DNA of 64,000 bases, taken from positions 2,046,001-2,110,000 of the forward strand of contig CBDDKB010000002.1 in the NCBI GenBank assembly GCA_965229935.1, read 5' to 3'. Within the stretch, counting starts at the first letter, position 1. Each line of letters opens with the position of its first letter. The position numbers and the translations under genes are program-made. Shown here one piece after another: positions 27,942 through 36,078 of this stretch. The notes beneath the pieces were generated by a model that made no database searches, was not told the origin of the DNA, and was given only the letters and a program-made list of their open reading frames with translations. This DNA is from SPJN01 sp965229935. Lineage in GTDB: Bacteria; Pseudomonadota; Alphaproteobacteria; SPJN01.

Positions 27942-30206
27942 ATGTTTGACAAGCAAGTCAAAGAAATCGAATGGGGCGGCCGGACGCTGCGCCTAGAAAC
28001 CGGGCGCGTTGCCCGCCAGGCCGATGGGGCCGTTCTTGCCACATATGGTGAAACCACCGTATTGGCCACTGTGGTTGGCGCAAAAAGTGCCAAACCGGGT
28101 CAGGACTTTTTCCCGCTGACTGTAAACTATCAGGAAAAATCATATGCAGCCGGTAAGATCCCCGGTGGCTTCTTCAAACGTGAAGGCCGCCCGTCAGAAC
28201 GTGAAACGCTGATCTGCCGCCTGATTGACCGCCCGATCCGCCCCCTGTTTGCGGATGGCTTCAAAAACGAAACGCAGGTCATTGTCACGGTGATGAGCCA
28301 TGACATGGAAAATGACCCCGATATTCTGGCCATGGTTGCGTCATCAGCAGCGCTGACCCTGTCCGGTCTGCCCTTCATGGGTCCGATCGGTGCCGCACGT
28401 GTTGGCTATAAGGATGGTGCTTACATCCTGAACCCGACCCTTGACGAGATGAACGACGCTGAAAACGCGCTCGACCTTGTTGTGGCAGGGACCAATGACG
28501 CGGTTCTGATGGTTGAATCAGAAGCCAAGGAATTGTCAGAAGAAGTGATGCTGGGCGCCGTGACCTTTGGTCATGAACAGTTCCAGCCTGTCATCGATGC
28601 CATCATCGAACTGGCCGAAGTTGCCGCAAAAGAACCGCGCGACTTTACCCCGACAGACCTCAGCGCCACCGAAGCTGCCGTTAACGCAGCGGTTGAAGCT
28701 GATCTGCGCGCGGCCTATGCCATTGCCGACAAGGCAGAACGTAAGGCCGCCGTTGATGCCGCCAAGGACAAAGCCAAAGAGTCTATCCTGGGCGCCCTTG
28801 ACGAAGTGACCGCATCTGACGAAGTGAATTTCGGCGATGCCTTCAAACATGTTGAAAGCGGTATTGTGCGTAACAATATCCTCGACACAGGTTTGCGCAT
28901 CGACGGTCGTGACACAAAAACTGTCCGCCCGATTTTGGCCGAAGTTGGCATCCTGCCCCGTACCCATGGCTCCAGCCTATTCACCCGTGGTGAAACACAG
29001 GCCATCGTGGTTGCCACATTGGGCACGGGCGATGACGAAAAGATGATCGACGATCTTGATGGCAAGCGGTACGAAAACTTCATGCTGCATTACAACTTCC
29101 CCCCCTATTCAGTGGGTGAAGCGGGCCGCGTGGGTTTCACCAGCCGTCGTGAGATCGGTCATGGTAAACTGGCATGGCGCGCCGTTCGCGCGGTTCTGCC
29201 CGGTGCCGATGAATTCCCCTACACGATCCGTATCGTGTCTGAGATTACGGAATCCAACGGCTCCTCCTCAATGGCAACAGTGTGCGGCAGCTCACTGTCA
29301 TTGATGGATGCCGGTGTGCCGATCAAGCGCCCTGTCGCCGGTATCGCCATGGGTCTGATCAAGGAAGGCGACCGCTTTGCCGTCCTAAGTGACATTCTGG
29401 GTGATGAAGATCATCTGGGTGACATGGACTTTAAGGTTGCCGGTACCGATGCTGGCGTGACCTCATTGCAGATGGACATCAAGATCACAGGTATCACGAC
29501 CGAGATCATGGATGTTGCCCTGGGTCAGGCCAAGGATGGGCGTATGCACATTCTGGGTGAAATGGCCAAGGCCTTGACCGAAAGCCGTGACAGCGTGGGC
29601 GAGCATGCCCCGCGTATCGAAGTGATCAAGATTCCGGTTGAAAAGATCGGTGAAGTCATCGGCCCGGGCGGTAAAAACATCCGTGCCTTGGTTGAAGAAA
29701 CAGGCGCCAAGATCGACATCTCTGATGATGGTACGGTCCGCGTTGCTGCTGTCAGCAAAGACTCCATCGACGCTGCCCTTGACCGTTTGCGCGGCATCAC
29801 GGCAGAAGCCGAAGTTGGCGTGATCTATGATGGTAAGGTTGTGAAGACCGTTGAATTCGGTGCCTTCGTCAACTTTATCGGCAATCGCGACGGGCTCGTC
29901 CACATTTCTGAAATCGCGAATGAGCGCGTCAACCAAGTGACCGACGTTCTTGAAGAAGGCCAGGCCGTGAAGGTCAAGGTGCTTGCGATTGACGAACGTG
30001 GCAAGGTGCGCCTGTCCATGCGTGTTGTCGATCAGGAAACCGGCGAAGAGCTGGAAGACACCCGTCCGCCGCGCGAAGAACGCGAAGGCGGTGAACGCCG
30101 TGGCGGTGGCCGCCGTGGCGGTCGTGGTCGCGGTGGTGATCGTCGCGGGGGCCGTGACGAAAATAATGAAGGCGGTAACGAGGGCGGCTCTTCTTCAGAA
30201 GATTAA
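27942..30206 (+). CDS. pnp: Pnp, polyribonucleotide nucleotidyltransferase (PNPase)
   Basis: Phosphorolytic 3'-5' exoribonuclease and degradosome component. 754 residues: two RNase PH-like domains, KH domain (EKIGEVIGPGGKNI, about 566-579) and S1 domain (from about 625). The C-terminal tail (about 705-754) is an Arg/Gly-rich low-complexity stretch (RRGGGRRGGRGRGGDRRGG) ending in acidic/Ser residues, longer than in E. coli PNPase and probably an RNA- or partner-binding extension. Ribosome site GGATAAGGA before ATG 27942. Confidence 0.97.
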   Translation: MFDKQVKEIEWGGRTLRLETGRVARQADGAVLATYGETTVLATVVGAKSAKPGQDFFPLTVNYQEKSYAAGKIPGGFFKREGRPSERETLICRLIDRPIRPLFADGFKNETQVIVTVMSHDMENDPDILAMVASSAALTLSGLPFMGPIGAARVGYKDGAYILNPTLDEMNDAENALDLVVAGTNDAVLMVESEAKELSEEVMLGAVTFGHEQFQPVIDAIIELAEVAAKEPRDFTPTDLSATEAAVNAAVEADLRAAYAIADKAERKAAVDAAKDKAKESILGALDEVTASDEVNFGDAFKHVESGIVRNNILDTGLRIDGRDTKTVRPILAEVGILPRTHGSSLFTRGETQAIVVATLGTGDDEKMIDDLDGKRYENFMLHYNFPPYSVGEAGRVGFTSRREIGHGKLAWRAVRAVLPGADEFPYTIRIVSEITESNGSSSMATVCGSSLSLMDAGVPIKRPVAGIAMGLIKEGDRFAVLSDILGDEDHLGDMDFKVAGTDAGVTSLQMDIKITGITTEIMDVALGQAKDGRMHILGEMAKALTESRDSVGEHAPRIEVIKIPVEKIGEVIGPGGKNIRALVEETGAKIDISDDGTVRVAAVSKDSIDAALDRLRGITAEAEVGVIYDGKVVKTVEFGAFVNFIGNRDGLVHISEIANERVNQVTDVLEEGQAVKVKVLAIDERGKVRLSMRVVDQETGEELEDTRPPREEREGGERRGGGRRGGRGRGGDRRGGRDENNEGGNEGGSSSED

Positions 30207-30234
30207 GCCCAGCTTACACAGCTATTGAATAAGA

Positions 30235-30270
30235 AACGGCGGTTGAGGCATCCCCTCAGCCGCCGTTTTT
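30235..30270 (+). terminator. Terminator after pnp
   Basis: Stem AACGGCGG-TT-GAGG / CCTC-AG-CCGCCGTT with five T. The same DNA encodes the last residues (KKNGG) of the convergent unknown gene that ends at 30256, so the two transcription units share this hairpin. Confidence 0.8.
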
Positions 30271-30912
30271 CTTTGCCGCCTTATAGTCCGGCCCGCACAC
30301 ACCTGTCGGATTATGGGGCAGCTTTTGACCGCCGCGTAGAGATGAAGTGCCTATATTGTAACTCTTACTATCGCCATGCGCTGGGTGCCAATAGAAACGG
30401 TCACGCCCACCGTCACTGACAGGTTTGACTGTCACCTTGACTGTGGCCGATGCGCGAGAAAACATGTGGGCATAGTGTGTATCACCGACAGCGGTCGTGC
30501 TTGTGAAAACTGTCAGACCCGCCACCTCCTCCGCAGCGCAGATCACATCGCCCTGCAGGAATATGACAGCCTGCACATCTTCGCCTTCCAAGGAAAAAGG
30601 GACGCGATCAAAATTGTGGCCTTCTGGATCAGATACACGATTTTCAAGGTCGGCACGTGGGTCATAGCCGCCAGTTACATAAACAATGTCCCAATGGGGA
30701 CCCCCAAACTGGGACAGATCAAGCAGGACAGGCCGGGTGTAGTTTTCAGCAATTTGCCGATGGACTTGGCCTATTTCGCCATCACCCCATCTGCCTAACC
30801 AGTGGATGGCTGACAGCGCCGTAGCCACCAGTCCCGGCACTCCAAACAAGATCAGCAATATGACGACAAAGAGTTTCGTCGGATTTCGGAAGATCGAATT
30901 ACAGTCCATCAC
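30256..30912 (-). CDS. Membrane-anchored protein of unknown function
   Basis: Not recognised. 218 residues: short N-terminus, one hydrophobic segment (about 15-37, FVVILLILFGVPGLVATALSA) and a soluble domain that would be periplasmic, with two Cys (about 123 and 206), several His/Trp/Tyr (THYAHMFS, RDRFYWHPAHGD) and a charged tail KAAKKNGG. It overlaps the next gene upstream by 4 nt (ATGA), so the two are translated together, and both follow the CI-like repressor gene. Likely cargo of that regulatory module. Confidence 0.6.
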   Translation of the reverse strand: MMDCNSIFRNPTKLFVVILLILFGVPGLVATALSAIHWLGRWGDGEIGQVHRQIAENYTRPVLLDLSQFGGPHWDIVYVTGGYDPRADLENRVSDPEGHNFDRVPFSLEGEDVQAVIFLQGDVICAAEEVAGLTVFTSTTAVGDTHYAHMFSRASATVKVTVKPVSDGGRDRFYWHPAHGDSKSYNIGTSSLRGGQKLPHNPTGVCGPDYKAAKKNGG

Positions 30913-31595
30913 TCACCGCGCCCAACATAAAGCGCATCTGCCTGTCGCCACCAATCGACATCATTCACAAGGTGGGGGACCATCACAATATCATGATCAC
31001 GCAAATCGTACGCGCGATGCATCAATAGTGGCGCGTCCCCAATTGCGACCGACATATCTTCTGGCAATGGTATCAATGCCACCAGATCATGAGTTTCGGG
31101 CAACACATAATCCGCGCGATTAGCCTCGCGCTCCCCCACAGGACGATAGGCAAATGGCAACCCAGCGGGCGCATCTTTCCGAATGTAAAATTCCGGATCA
31201 TAATAGCTGGGGAACTGCTGCGGTTCTTGAAACGCAGTCGGTTGGAAAATCGCAACCACACGCTGTCGGGACCGCCAACATGGTGGGATGCCGTAAAAAC
31301 TGATCGGACGTGCCTCCCGAAAAATTTGCGTGAGTTCAATATTGCTAAGCGAGAACAGCAAAACTACTTGCGTATCCGGTGCAACATACTTTCGCAAATG
31401 AACTGGTATGTCATCATAATAGATTTGCCGTTCAATTTTCTGGCGCAGCATGTCTTCTTCAGAACATATGCCGCCTGCCGCGTACAGGACAGTCAGATCA
31501 AAAGTCAGGATACGCAGCAGCACCAAAAACATGCCGCCCCACAGCAGAATATTGGCGAGCGTATTATTGGTTATGATCCGCCAAATCCTGCCCAC
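30909..31595 (-). CDS. Membrane-anchored protein of unknown function
   Basis: Not recognised. 228 residues: N-terminal transmembrane helix (about 14-40, ANILLWGGMFLVLLRILTFDL), then a soluble domain rich in Pro/Tyr/Arg (QQFPSYYDPEFYIRKDAPAG) ending in DVDWWRQADALYVGRGE. Two Cys (about 43 and 106). It starts 11 nt downstream of the CI-like repressor stop and overlaps the following gene by 4 nt, giving a three-gene operon. No enzyme motif is visible. Confidence 0.6.
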   Translation of the reverse strand: MGRIWRIITNNTLANILLWGGMFLVLLRILTFDLTVLYAAGGICSEEDMLRQKIERQIYYDDIPVHLRKYVAPDTQVVLLFSLSNIELTQIFREARPISFYGIPPCWRSRQRVVAIFQPTAFQEPQQFPSYYDPEFYIRKDAPAGLPFAYRPVGEREANRADYVLPETHDLVALIPLPEDMSVAIGDAPLLMHRAYDLRDHDIVMVPHLVNDVDWWRQADALYVGRGE

Positions 31596-31606
31596 ATCAA
31601 CCCGCC

Positions 31607-32302
31607 TTACGTTATCCGCCCGATCCAGCGGACGCGGCCTGCAATGCGCAAAGTTTCAGCCATGTCTGCACAAAGCGTTTCGGTTTCATAGGCGGGATTG
31701 TCCGACTTGATCGCCACCGACCCGTCGGTAAAACGCTGCACGCGCTTGACCAACAGCCGTTCGTCATAGCCGATGACATAAATCGCATCATCCATGACCC
31801 GTTCTATGGCCCGGTCCACCAACAGAATATCGCCGCTGCGGATTGTCGGTTCCATCGAATCCCCTGTGGCCCCAATAAGCGCGGCCTTACCCGGCAGGAT
31901 CGACGCATCATCCAGCAACCATTCCTTACGGAAGGCGAGGAAATCGACCGGGGCCTGATCCTCAGCAAAGGCACCGGGCCCGGCAGAGGCTGCTACGTCA
32001 AAACGCGGCACCATGACAAAGCCTGAAATGTCAGGGGGCTGGCCTTCATACCCGGTTTGGGCCGGGCCGTTCAAAAGCCAGTTCAGATCAACGCCCTGTG
32101 CCGCCAGCTTGGCCAATGTTTGCGCCTTGGGCGCAACTTCGCCCATTTCATAGCGTTGATAGGTGCGCAGGTTCAAACCCAAATGGCCCGCAAAGACCTG
32201 CTGGGGCAGCCCTTCACTATCGCGTAACTCCGCCAAACGCGCACCAATGGCACGACAATCGAGCGCGTCCGCTTCTTCATATATGACGTCTTCTGGTCTC
32301 AT
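31607..32302 (-). CDS. CI/LexA-type repressor: XRE HTH plus S24 self-cleavage domain
   Basis: Phage-type repressor. From ATG 32302: HTH at about residues 16-75 (ARLAELRDSEGLPQQVFAGH; LRTYQRYEMGE), a linker with an Ala-Gly candidate cleavage site (ASAGPG, A107-G108), and an S24 peptidase domain with catalytic Ser149 (GDSMEP) and Lys186 (LLVKRV). Such proteins are inactivated by RecA-stimulated self-cleavage after DNA damage. The frame is open six bases further to TTG 32308. A 24-bp dyad lies 9 nt upstream of the start codon, consistent with autoregulation. Divergent from the Mor-like gene. Confidence 0.85.
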   Translation of the reverse strand: MRPEDVIYEEADALDCRAIGARLAELRDSEGLPQQVFAGHLGLNLRTYQRYEMGEVAPKAQTLAKLAAQGVDLNWLLNGPAQTGYEGQPPDISGFVMVPRFDVAASAGPGAFAEDQAPVDFLAFRKEWLLDDASILPGKAALIGATGDSMEPTIRSGDILLVDRAIERVMDDAIYVIGYDERLLVKRVQRFTDGSVAIKSDNPAYETETLCADMAETLRIAGRVRWIGRIT

Positions 32303-32310
32303 AAACAATT

Positions 32311-32334
32311 TTTTGTCATATTAATACGACAAAA
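32311..32334. promoter_or_regulatory. Operator dyad between repressor and Mor-like gene
   Basis: TTTTGTC (32311-32317) and GACAAAA (32328-32334) flank a palindromic TATTAATA centre. The half-site TACGACA recurs at 32325-32331 and again at 32347-32353, exactly 22 bp (two helical turns) apart, the second copy abutting the -35 of the divergent promoter. This is the arrangement expected for cooperative repressor dimers. Confidence 0.65.
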
Positions 32335-32359
32335 TCAACATATTTTTACGACAGTTTTT

Positions 32360-32388
32360 TTGACTTCAACAGAGGGTGACTATAGTAT
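32360..32388 (+). promoter_or_regulatory. Promoter of the Mor-like gene
   Basis: TTGACT (32360-32365) with TAGTAT (32383-32388) at 17 bp, or TATAGT (32381-32386) at 15 bp. The repressor half-site at 32347-32353 ends 6 bp upstream of the -35, so repressor binding would control this promoter. Confidence 0.5.
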
Positions 32389-32434
32389 GACGTGTATTAT
32401 TGGTCAAAGACAATTGTATGCAGTCGGAGGGGTT

Positions 32435-32911
32435 ATGAACAAGATTGACGGGGATTTTGTCGGGGATGGCGACCTAATCACAGTCGACACACCAAAAGGC
32501 GGGAACGACAGCGGGCTGACGCCACCGCCGCCTTCGCTGCCTCGCACACGCAGAAAAGACGGGCCGCGCCGCAACCGCTTTGACGAGTTAAGCCGCCTGA
32601 TCGGCAAACCCGCCGCGCAAAAACTGGTGGAACGCTATGGCGGACGGCGGATCAACGTCCCCTCCACCATGCCGCCACGGCACGGGCTGGCACAGACCAT
32701 CGGCCACGCCAAGGCGAAGCTGCTAGCCCGCGCTTATGGGGGCACGTGGCTGGTGGTTCCGGTTGGGTCGGCCACCTTTCAAAAGAAAAAGCAGGACCGA
32801 GCGTTGGTGCTGTTGGCGGAAGGCAAGACCATCAAAGATATTGCTCGCATGACAGGGCTGTCCGAACGGTCGGTCCAGCGGTTGAAGGCAAAGATAAAGG
32901 CGACTGACTGA
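32435..32911 (+). CDS. Mor-like transcriptional activator
   Basis: 158 residues from ATG 32435, chosen because GGAGGGG lies just before it and because the upstream in-frame codons from 32360 coincide with the promoter. After a Gly/Pro-rich N-terminal 45 residues comes a Mor-like region with two repeats of the form LIGKPAAQKLVERYGG / HAKAKLLARAYGG, each followed by a V-P strand, and a C-terminal helix-turn-helix (LAEGKTIKDIARMTGLSERS). The Mor/C family activates middle or late genes in Mu-like phages. No other phage gene is adjacent. Convergent with fabI. Confidence 0.6.
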   Translation: MNKIDGDFVGDGDLITVDTPKGGNDSGLTPPPPSLPRTRRKDGPRRNRFDELSRLIGKPAAQKLVERYGGRRINVPSTMPPRHGLAQTIGHAKAKLLARAYGGTWLVVPVGSATFQKKKQDRALVLLAEGKTIKDIARMTGLSERSVQRLKAKIKATD

Positions 32912-32920
32912 TCAGTCGCC
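32899..32920. repeat. Perfect dyad at convergent stop codons
   Basis: GGCGACTGA (32899-32907), CTGA loop, TCAGTCGCC (32912-32920). The plus half ends the Mor-like gene, the minus half is the end of a second copy of the FabI tail, so a TGA lies in each arm. It could act as a bidirectional hairpin, but no T-run follows on either strand. Confidence 0.6.
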
Positions 32921-32980
32921 CTTCATCATCTCATCGAGATCTTTCGCAGCGGCATCGTTTACTTGCGCGAAAGTTTGATG
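32912..32980 (-). pseudogene. Remnant copy of the FabI C-terminal tail
   Basis: On the minus strand just past the fabI stop and shifted by one base, 23 codons read HQTFAQVNDAAAKDLDEM-MKGD-stop. The last ten (KDLDEMMKGD) repeat the FabI end RDLDEMMKGE, with synonymous and conservative differences (GATCTCGAT against GATTTGGAT). No start codon belongs to it. It is a leftover of a duplicated or recombined fabI 3' end. Confidence 0.6.
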
Positions 32981-32981
32981 G

Positions 32982-33800
32982 CTATTCACCCTTCATCATC
33001 TCATCCAAATCCCGCGCGCGGGGCATATTGACGATGTTATAGCCTGAATCCACATAGTGGATTTCGCCCGTCACGCCACCTGACAAAGGCGACAAAAGAT
33101 AAAGGGCGGAACCGCCCACATCGTCGAGCGTTACATTGCGCCTTAACGGGGCGTGCGCTTCTGAATAGTTGAACATGAAACGGCTATCGCCGATCACGGC
33201 ACCTGCCAATGTGCGCATGGGCCCTGCTGAAATCGCATTGACGCGAATATTATCCGGCCCCAGATCAGCCGCCATATATTTGACGCTGGCTTCAAGCGCT
33301 GCCTTGGCGACGCCCATCACATTATAATTCGGCATCACCCGTTGCGCCCCACCATAGCTGAGCGTAAGGAGCGCACCGCCATCGGTCATCAGGGGCGCGG
33401 CACGGCGCGCCACATCGGTGAATGAGTAGCAAGAGATCAACAAGGACTGGACAAAATTTTCGCGGCTTGTGTCCACATAACGGCCCTTCAGCTCAGACTT
33501 ATCTGAATAGGCGATGGCATGCAGGACAAAATCAATCTTGCCCCATTCCTGTTCAAGCTGGGCAAAGACCGCATCCAAACTGTCATCGTCTGACACATCG
33601 CAATCCATAACGAGCGAGCTGCCGACAGACTCTGCCAATGGTTTAACGCGCTTGCCAAACGCTTCACCCTGATAGGTAAAGGCCATTTCGGCCCCTTCAC
33701 TATGCAGCATTTGCGCAATGCCCCAGGCGATCGAATTATGGTTGGCAACGCCCATAATCAGGCCGCGCTTCCCTGCCATATGACCTTGTTTTGCAGTCAT
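32982..33800 (-). CDS. fabI: FabI, enoyl-[acyl-carrier-protein] reductase
   Basis: NAD(P)H-dependent enoyl-ACP reductase closing the type II fatty acid elongation cycle. 272 residues of the SDR-like FabI type: GLIMGVANHNSIAWGIA (about 13-29) as nucleotide-binding segment, SYGGAQRVMPNYNVMGVAKAA (split catalytic Tyr/Lys, Tyr about 159, Lys about 166) and RTLAGAVI near the substrate loop. Last gene of fabA-fabB-fabI. The C-terminus RDLDEMMKGE is echoed downstream as a remnant. Confidence 0.95.
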   Translation of the reverse strand: MTAKQGHMAGKRGLIMGVANHNSIAWGIAQMLHSEGAEMAFTYQGEAFGKRVKPLAESVGSSLVMDCDVSDDDSLDAVFAQLEQEWGKIDFVLHAIAYSDKSELKGRYVDTSRENFVQSLLISCYSFTDVARRAAPLMTDGGALLTLSYGGAQRVMPNYNVMGVAKAALEASVKYMAADLGPDNIRVNAISAGPMRTLAGAVIGDSRFMFNYSEAHAPLRRNVTLDDVGGSALYLLSPLSGGVTGEIHYVDSGYNIVNMPRARDLDEMMKGE

Positions 33801-33847
33801 CTGTTTTTTCCGTCTTCTTGCTGATCAATCAGGCTGACCATCCGGGA

Positions 33848-35062
33848 TTATTCAGGGCGACCGAAAACCAATGTCGCGTTAGTACCGCCAAAGCCGAAGC
33901 TGTTGGACAAGACGGTATTGATTTCGCCGTCAAACCGTTCGGTCAGAACGGGCACATCACCAACCTCTTCATCCATTGTGTCGATATGGGCGCTTTCACA
34001 GGCAAAGCCATTATTCATCATCAGGACGGAATAGATCGCCTCCTGCACGCCGGTGGCGCCAAGGGAATGACCCGTCAGCGATTTGGTAGAGCTGACCTTG
34101 GGCACATTGCCTGCGCCGAACACTTCGGTCAGACCTTCAATTTCTTTGGTATCACCAACGGGCGTTGAGGTGCCGTGGGCGTTTACATAATCAACCGGGC
34201 GGTTCACTGTGGCCAGCGCCTGCTTCATGCAGCGCACGCCACCTTCACCAGACGGGGCAACCATGTCATAGCCATCAGATGTAGCGCCATAGCCGATCAG
34301 CTCGGCATAGATTTTGGCGCCGCGCGCCTTGGCATGTTCATATTCTTCGATCACCATGGTCCCGGCACCGCCGCCGATCACGAACCCGTCGCGATCCTTG
34401 TCAAACGCGCGGGAGGCACGGGCAGGATCATCATTATATTTTGACGACATGGCCGTCATGGCATCGAACATCACAGCCATAGACCAATCAAGCTCCTCAC
34501 CACCGCCGGCAAATACGATGTCCTGCTTGCCAAGCTGGATCAGCTCAGACGCATGACCAACACAATGGGCAGATGTGGCACAGGCCGAACTGATGGAATA
34601 GTTCACGCCCTTGACCTTGAAGGTCGTTGCCAAAACCGCAGAGTTGGTGGAGGACATGGTGCGCGGCACCATGAAGGGGCCAACACGTTTGGGGCCCTTA
34701 TCGCGCGCCTTGTCAGCAGCTTCGATCAGGTTTTTGGTGGACGGGCCACCCGACCCCATAACGATCCCTGTGCGTTCATTGGACACTTCATTTTCTTCAA
34801 GCCCTGCATCCGCAATCGCCTGATCAAGCGCCACATAATTATAGGCAACCCCGTCACCCATAAACCGGCGCGCCTTGCGGTCAACCAGATTATCAAGGTC
34901 AATCTCAGGCTTGCCCCAGACCTGACTGCGAAAGCCCATTTCTGCAAATTGTTCAGAACGGGTGATGCCGGATTTTGCCTCCCGTAATGAGGCAACGACT
35001 TCCTGCGTTGAATTCCCGATTGGGGAGACAATCCCCATCCCTGTAACAACAACCCGTTTCAT
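33848..35062 (-). CDS. fabB: FabB, beta-ketoacyl-ACP synthase I
   Basis: Condensing enzyme elongating unsaturated intermediates. 404 residues with the thiolase-fold Cys-His-His set: nucleophile in SSACATSAHC (about 163), NAHGTSTPVGDTKE (His about 297) and SLTGHSLGATG (His about 332). Pairing with fabA and the SSACATS form indicate FabB rather than FabF. 48 nt separate it from both fabA and fabI on the minus strand. Confidence 0.95.
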   Translation of the reverse strand: MKRVVVTGMGIVSPIGNSTQEVVASLREAKSGITRSEQFAEMGFRSQVWGKPEIDLDNLVDRKARRFMGDGVAYNYVALDQAIADAGLEENEVSNERTGIVMGSGGPSTKNLIEAADKARDKGPKRVGPFMVPRTMSSTNSAVLATTFKVKGVNYSISSACATSAHCVGHASELIQLGKQDIVFAGGGEELDWSMAVMFDAMTAMSSKYNDDPARASRAFDKDRDGFVIGGGAGTMVIEEYEHAKARGAKIYAELIGYGATSDGYDMVAPSGEGGVRCMKQALATVNRPVDYVNAHGTSTPVGDTKEIEGLTEVFGAGNVPKVSSTKSLTGHSLGATGVQEAIYSVLMMNNGFACESAHIDTMDEEVGDVPVLTERFDGEINTVLSNSFGFGGTNATLVFGRPE

Positions 35063-35110
35063 GGCAATACCACTCCGCTTTTACTTAAAATTCCGTAACG
35101 ACAGGCCCCG

Positions 35111-35635
35111 TTAGCCTGCTGCGTCTTCATCCTTGGTCAGGACCACGCGCATATTGCTGGTTTCATAGGCAAGCCGCCCATCAACCTTGACGATCCCGTC
35201 GGCAATGCCCATCACCAGCTTGCGGTTCATAACCCGCCGATAATGAACTTCATATTCCAACATCTTAATCTCGGGCGTCACCATTTCGGTGAACTTCACC
35301 TCGCCCACGCCAAGCGCGCGACCGCGCCCTTTTAGGCCCATCCAGCCAAGGCCAAAGCCTGTTAGCTGCCACAACCCATCAAGACCAAGACAGCCGGGCA
35401 TCACCGGATCGCCGACAAAATGGCAATCAAAGAACCAGCGGTCGGGGGTGATGGCATATTCGGCCTTAATCAAGCCCTTTTCGTAATTTCCCGAACAATC
35501 ATCAATATGGGTGATCCGATCCATCATCAGCATAGGCGGCATGGGCAATTGCGGATTGCCGGGGCCAAACATTTCACCCTTTGCGCAGGCGATCAAATCA
35601 TCATAGCTAAAGCTTGATTGTTGCGTAAAACTCAT
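35111..35635 (-). CDS. fabA: FabA, 3-hydroxydecanoyl-ACP dehydratase/isomerase
   Basis: Bifunctional dehydratase/isomerase that introduces the cis double bond of unsaturated fatty acids. 174 residues; hot-dog fold with active-site His in FFDCHFVGDPVMPGCLGLDG (His about 73, Asp about 87). First gene of the fabA-fabB-fabI operon. Confidence 0.96.
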   Translation of the reverse strand: MSFTQQSSFSYDDLIACAKGEMFGPGNPQLPMPPMLMMDRITHIDDCSGNYEKGLIKAEYAITPDRWFFDCHFVGDPVMPGCLGLDGLWQLTGFGLGWMGLKGRGRALGVGEVKFTEMVTPEIKMLEYEVHYRRVMNRKLVMGIADGIVKVDGRLAYETSNMRVVLTKDEDAAG

Positions 35636-36078
35636 AATCGGTTGGGCCCCCTAAGGCATACTATTCGCAGGCAAATTCGCATTCCGGTCGGGACAGTCTA
35701 TCTTGTTGCGCCCACTATGCAAGCACAGGCACGCCGCCCGTTCACGGAATTGTTGCGAAAAATTACAGCCCACAATAGGCGATGTGCCGACCCGTGACCA
35801 GCGCGACATTCGCGCGCGCAAATGTCACCAGAATATCCCTGAAAAACAGCAGCTTACTTCCATTCAAAAAATAGATCAGAGTAATCGAAACTATGATTTT
35901 GACAATCACACCCCCATTGGTAGAGTTCCCATCGGACGAGAGAGGGACAAAGACCAAGCCGCACGGCCATTGATTGGCATCAATGCAGCTTGCGCCGTTT
36001 TCCCGACACACTGTTTCACAATACCGGCGGCCCCCAAAGCTTGCCGGAGCCCACCAAACCCAATCGAGGGAGACGAAC
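35636..36078. other. Intergenic region between fabA and rubrerythrin
   Basis: About 440 nt between divergent genes. Several open frames cross it (for example 35763-36146 on the minus strand with one hydrophobic stretch) but they run into rubrerythrin and show no ribosome site or family features. It must carry the promoters of both operons; I see no clear palindromic operator. Confidence 0.5.

Noticed and set aside
30090..30180. GC-rich GGTGG/CGTGG repeats at the pnp 3' end as a tandem repeat locus
   Set aside because: They encode the Arg/Gly-rich PNPase tail in frame.
31089..31691. Plus-strand 200-codon frame opposite the unknown membrane protein genes
   Set aside because: Antisense shadow; the minus-strand reading has coherent anchor-plus-domain proteins with 4-nt coupling.
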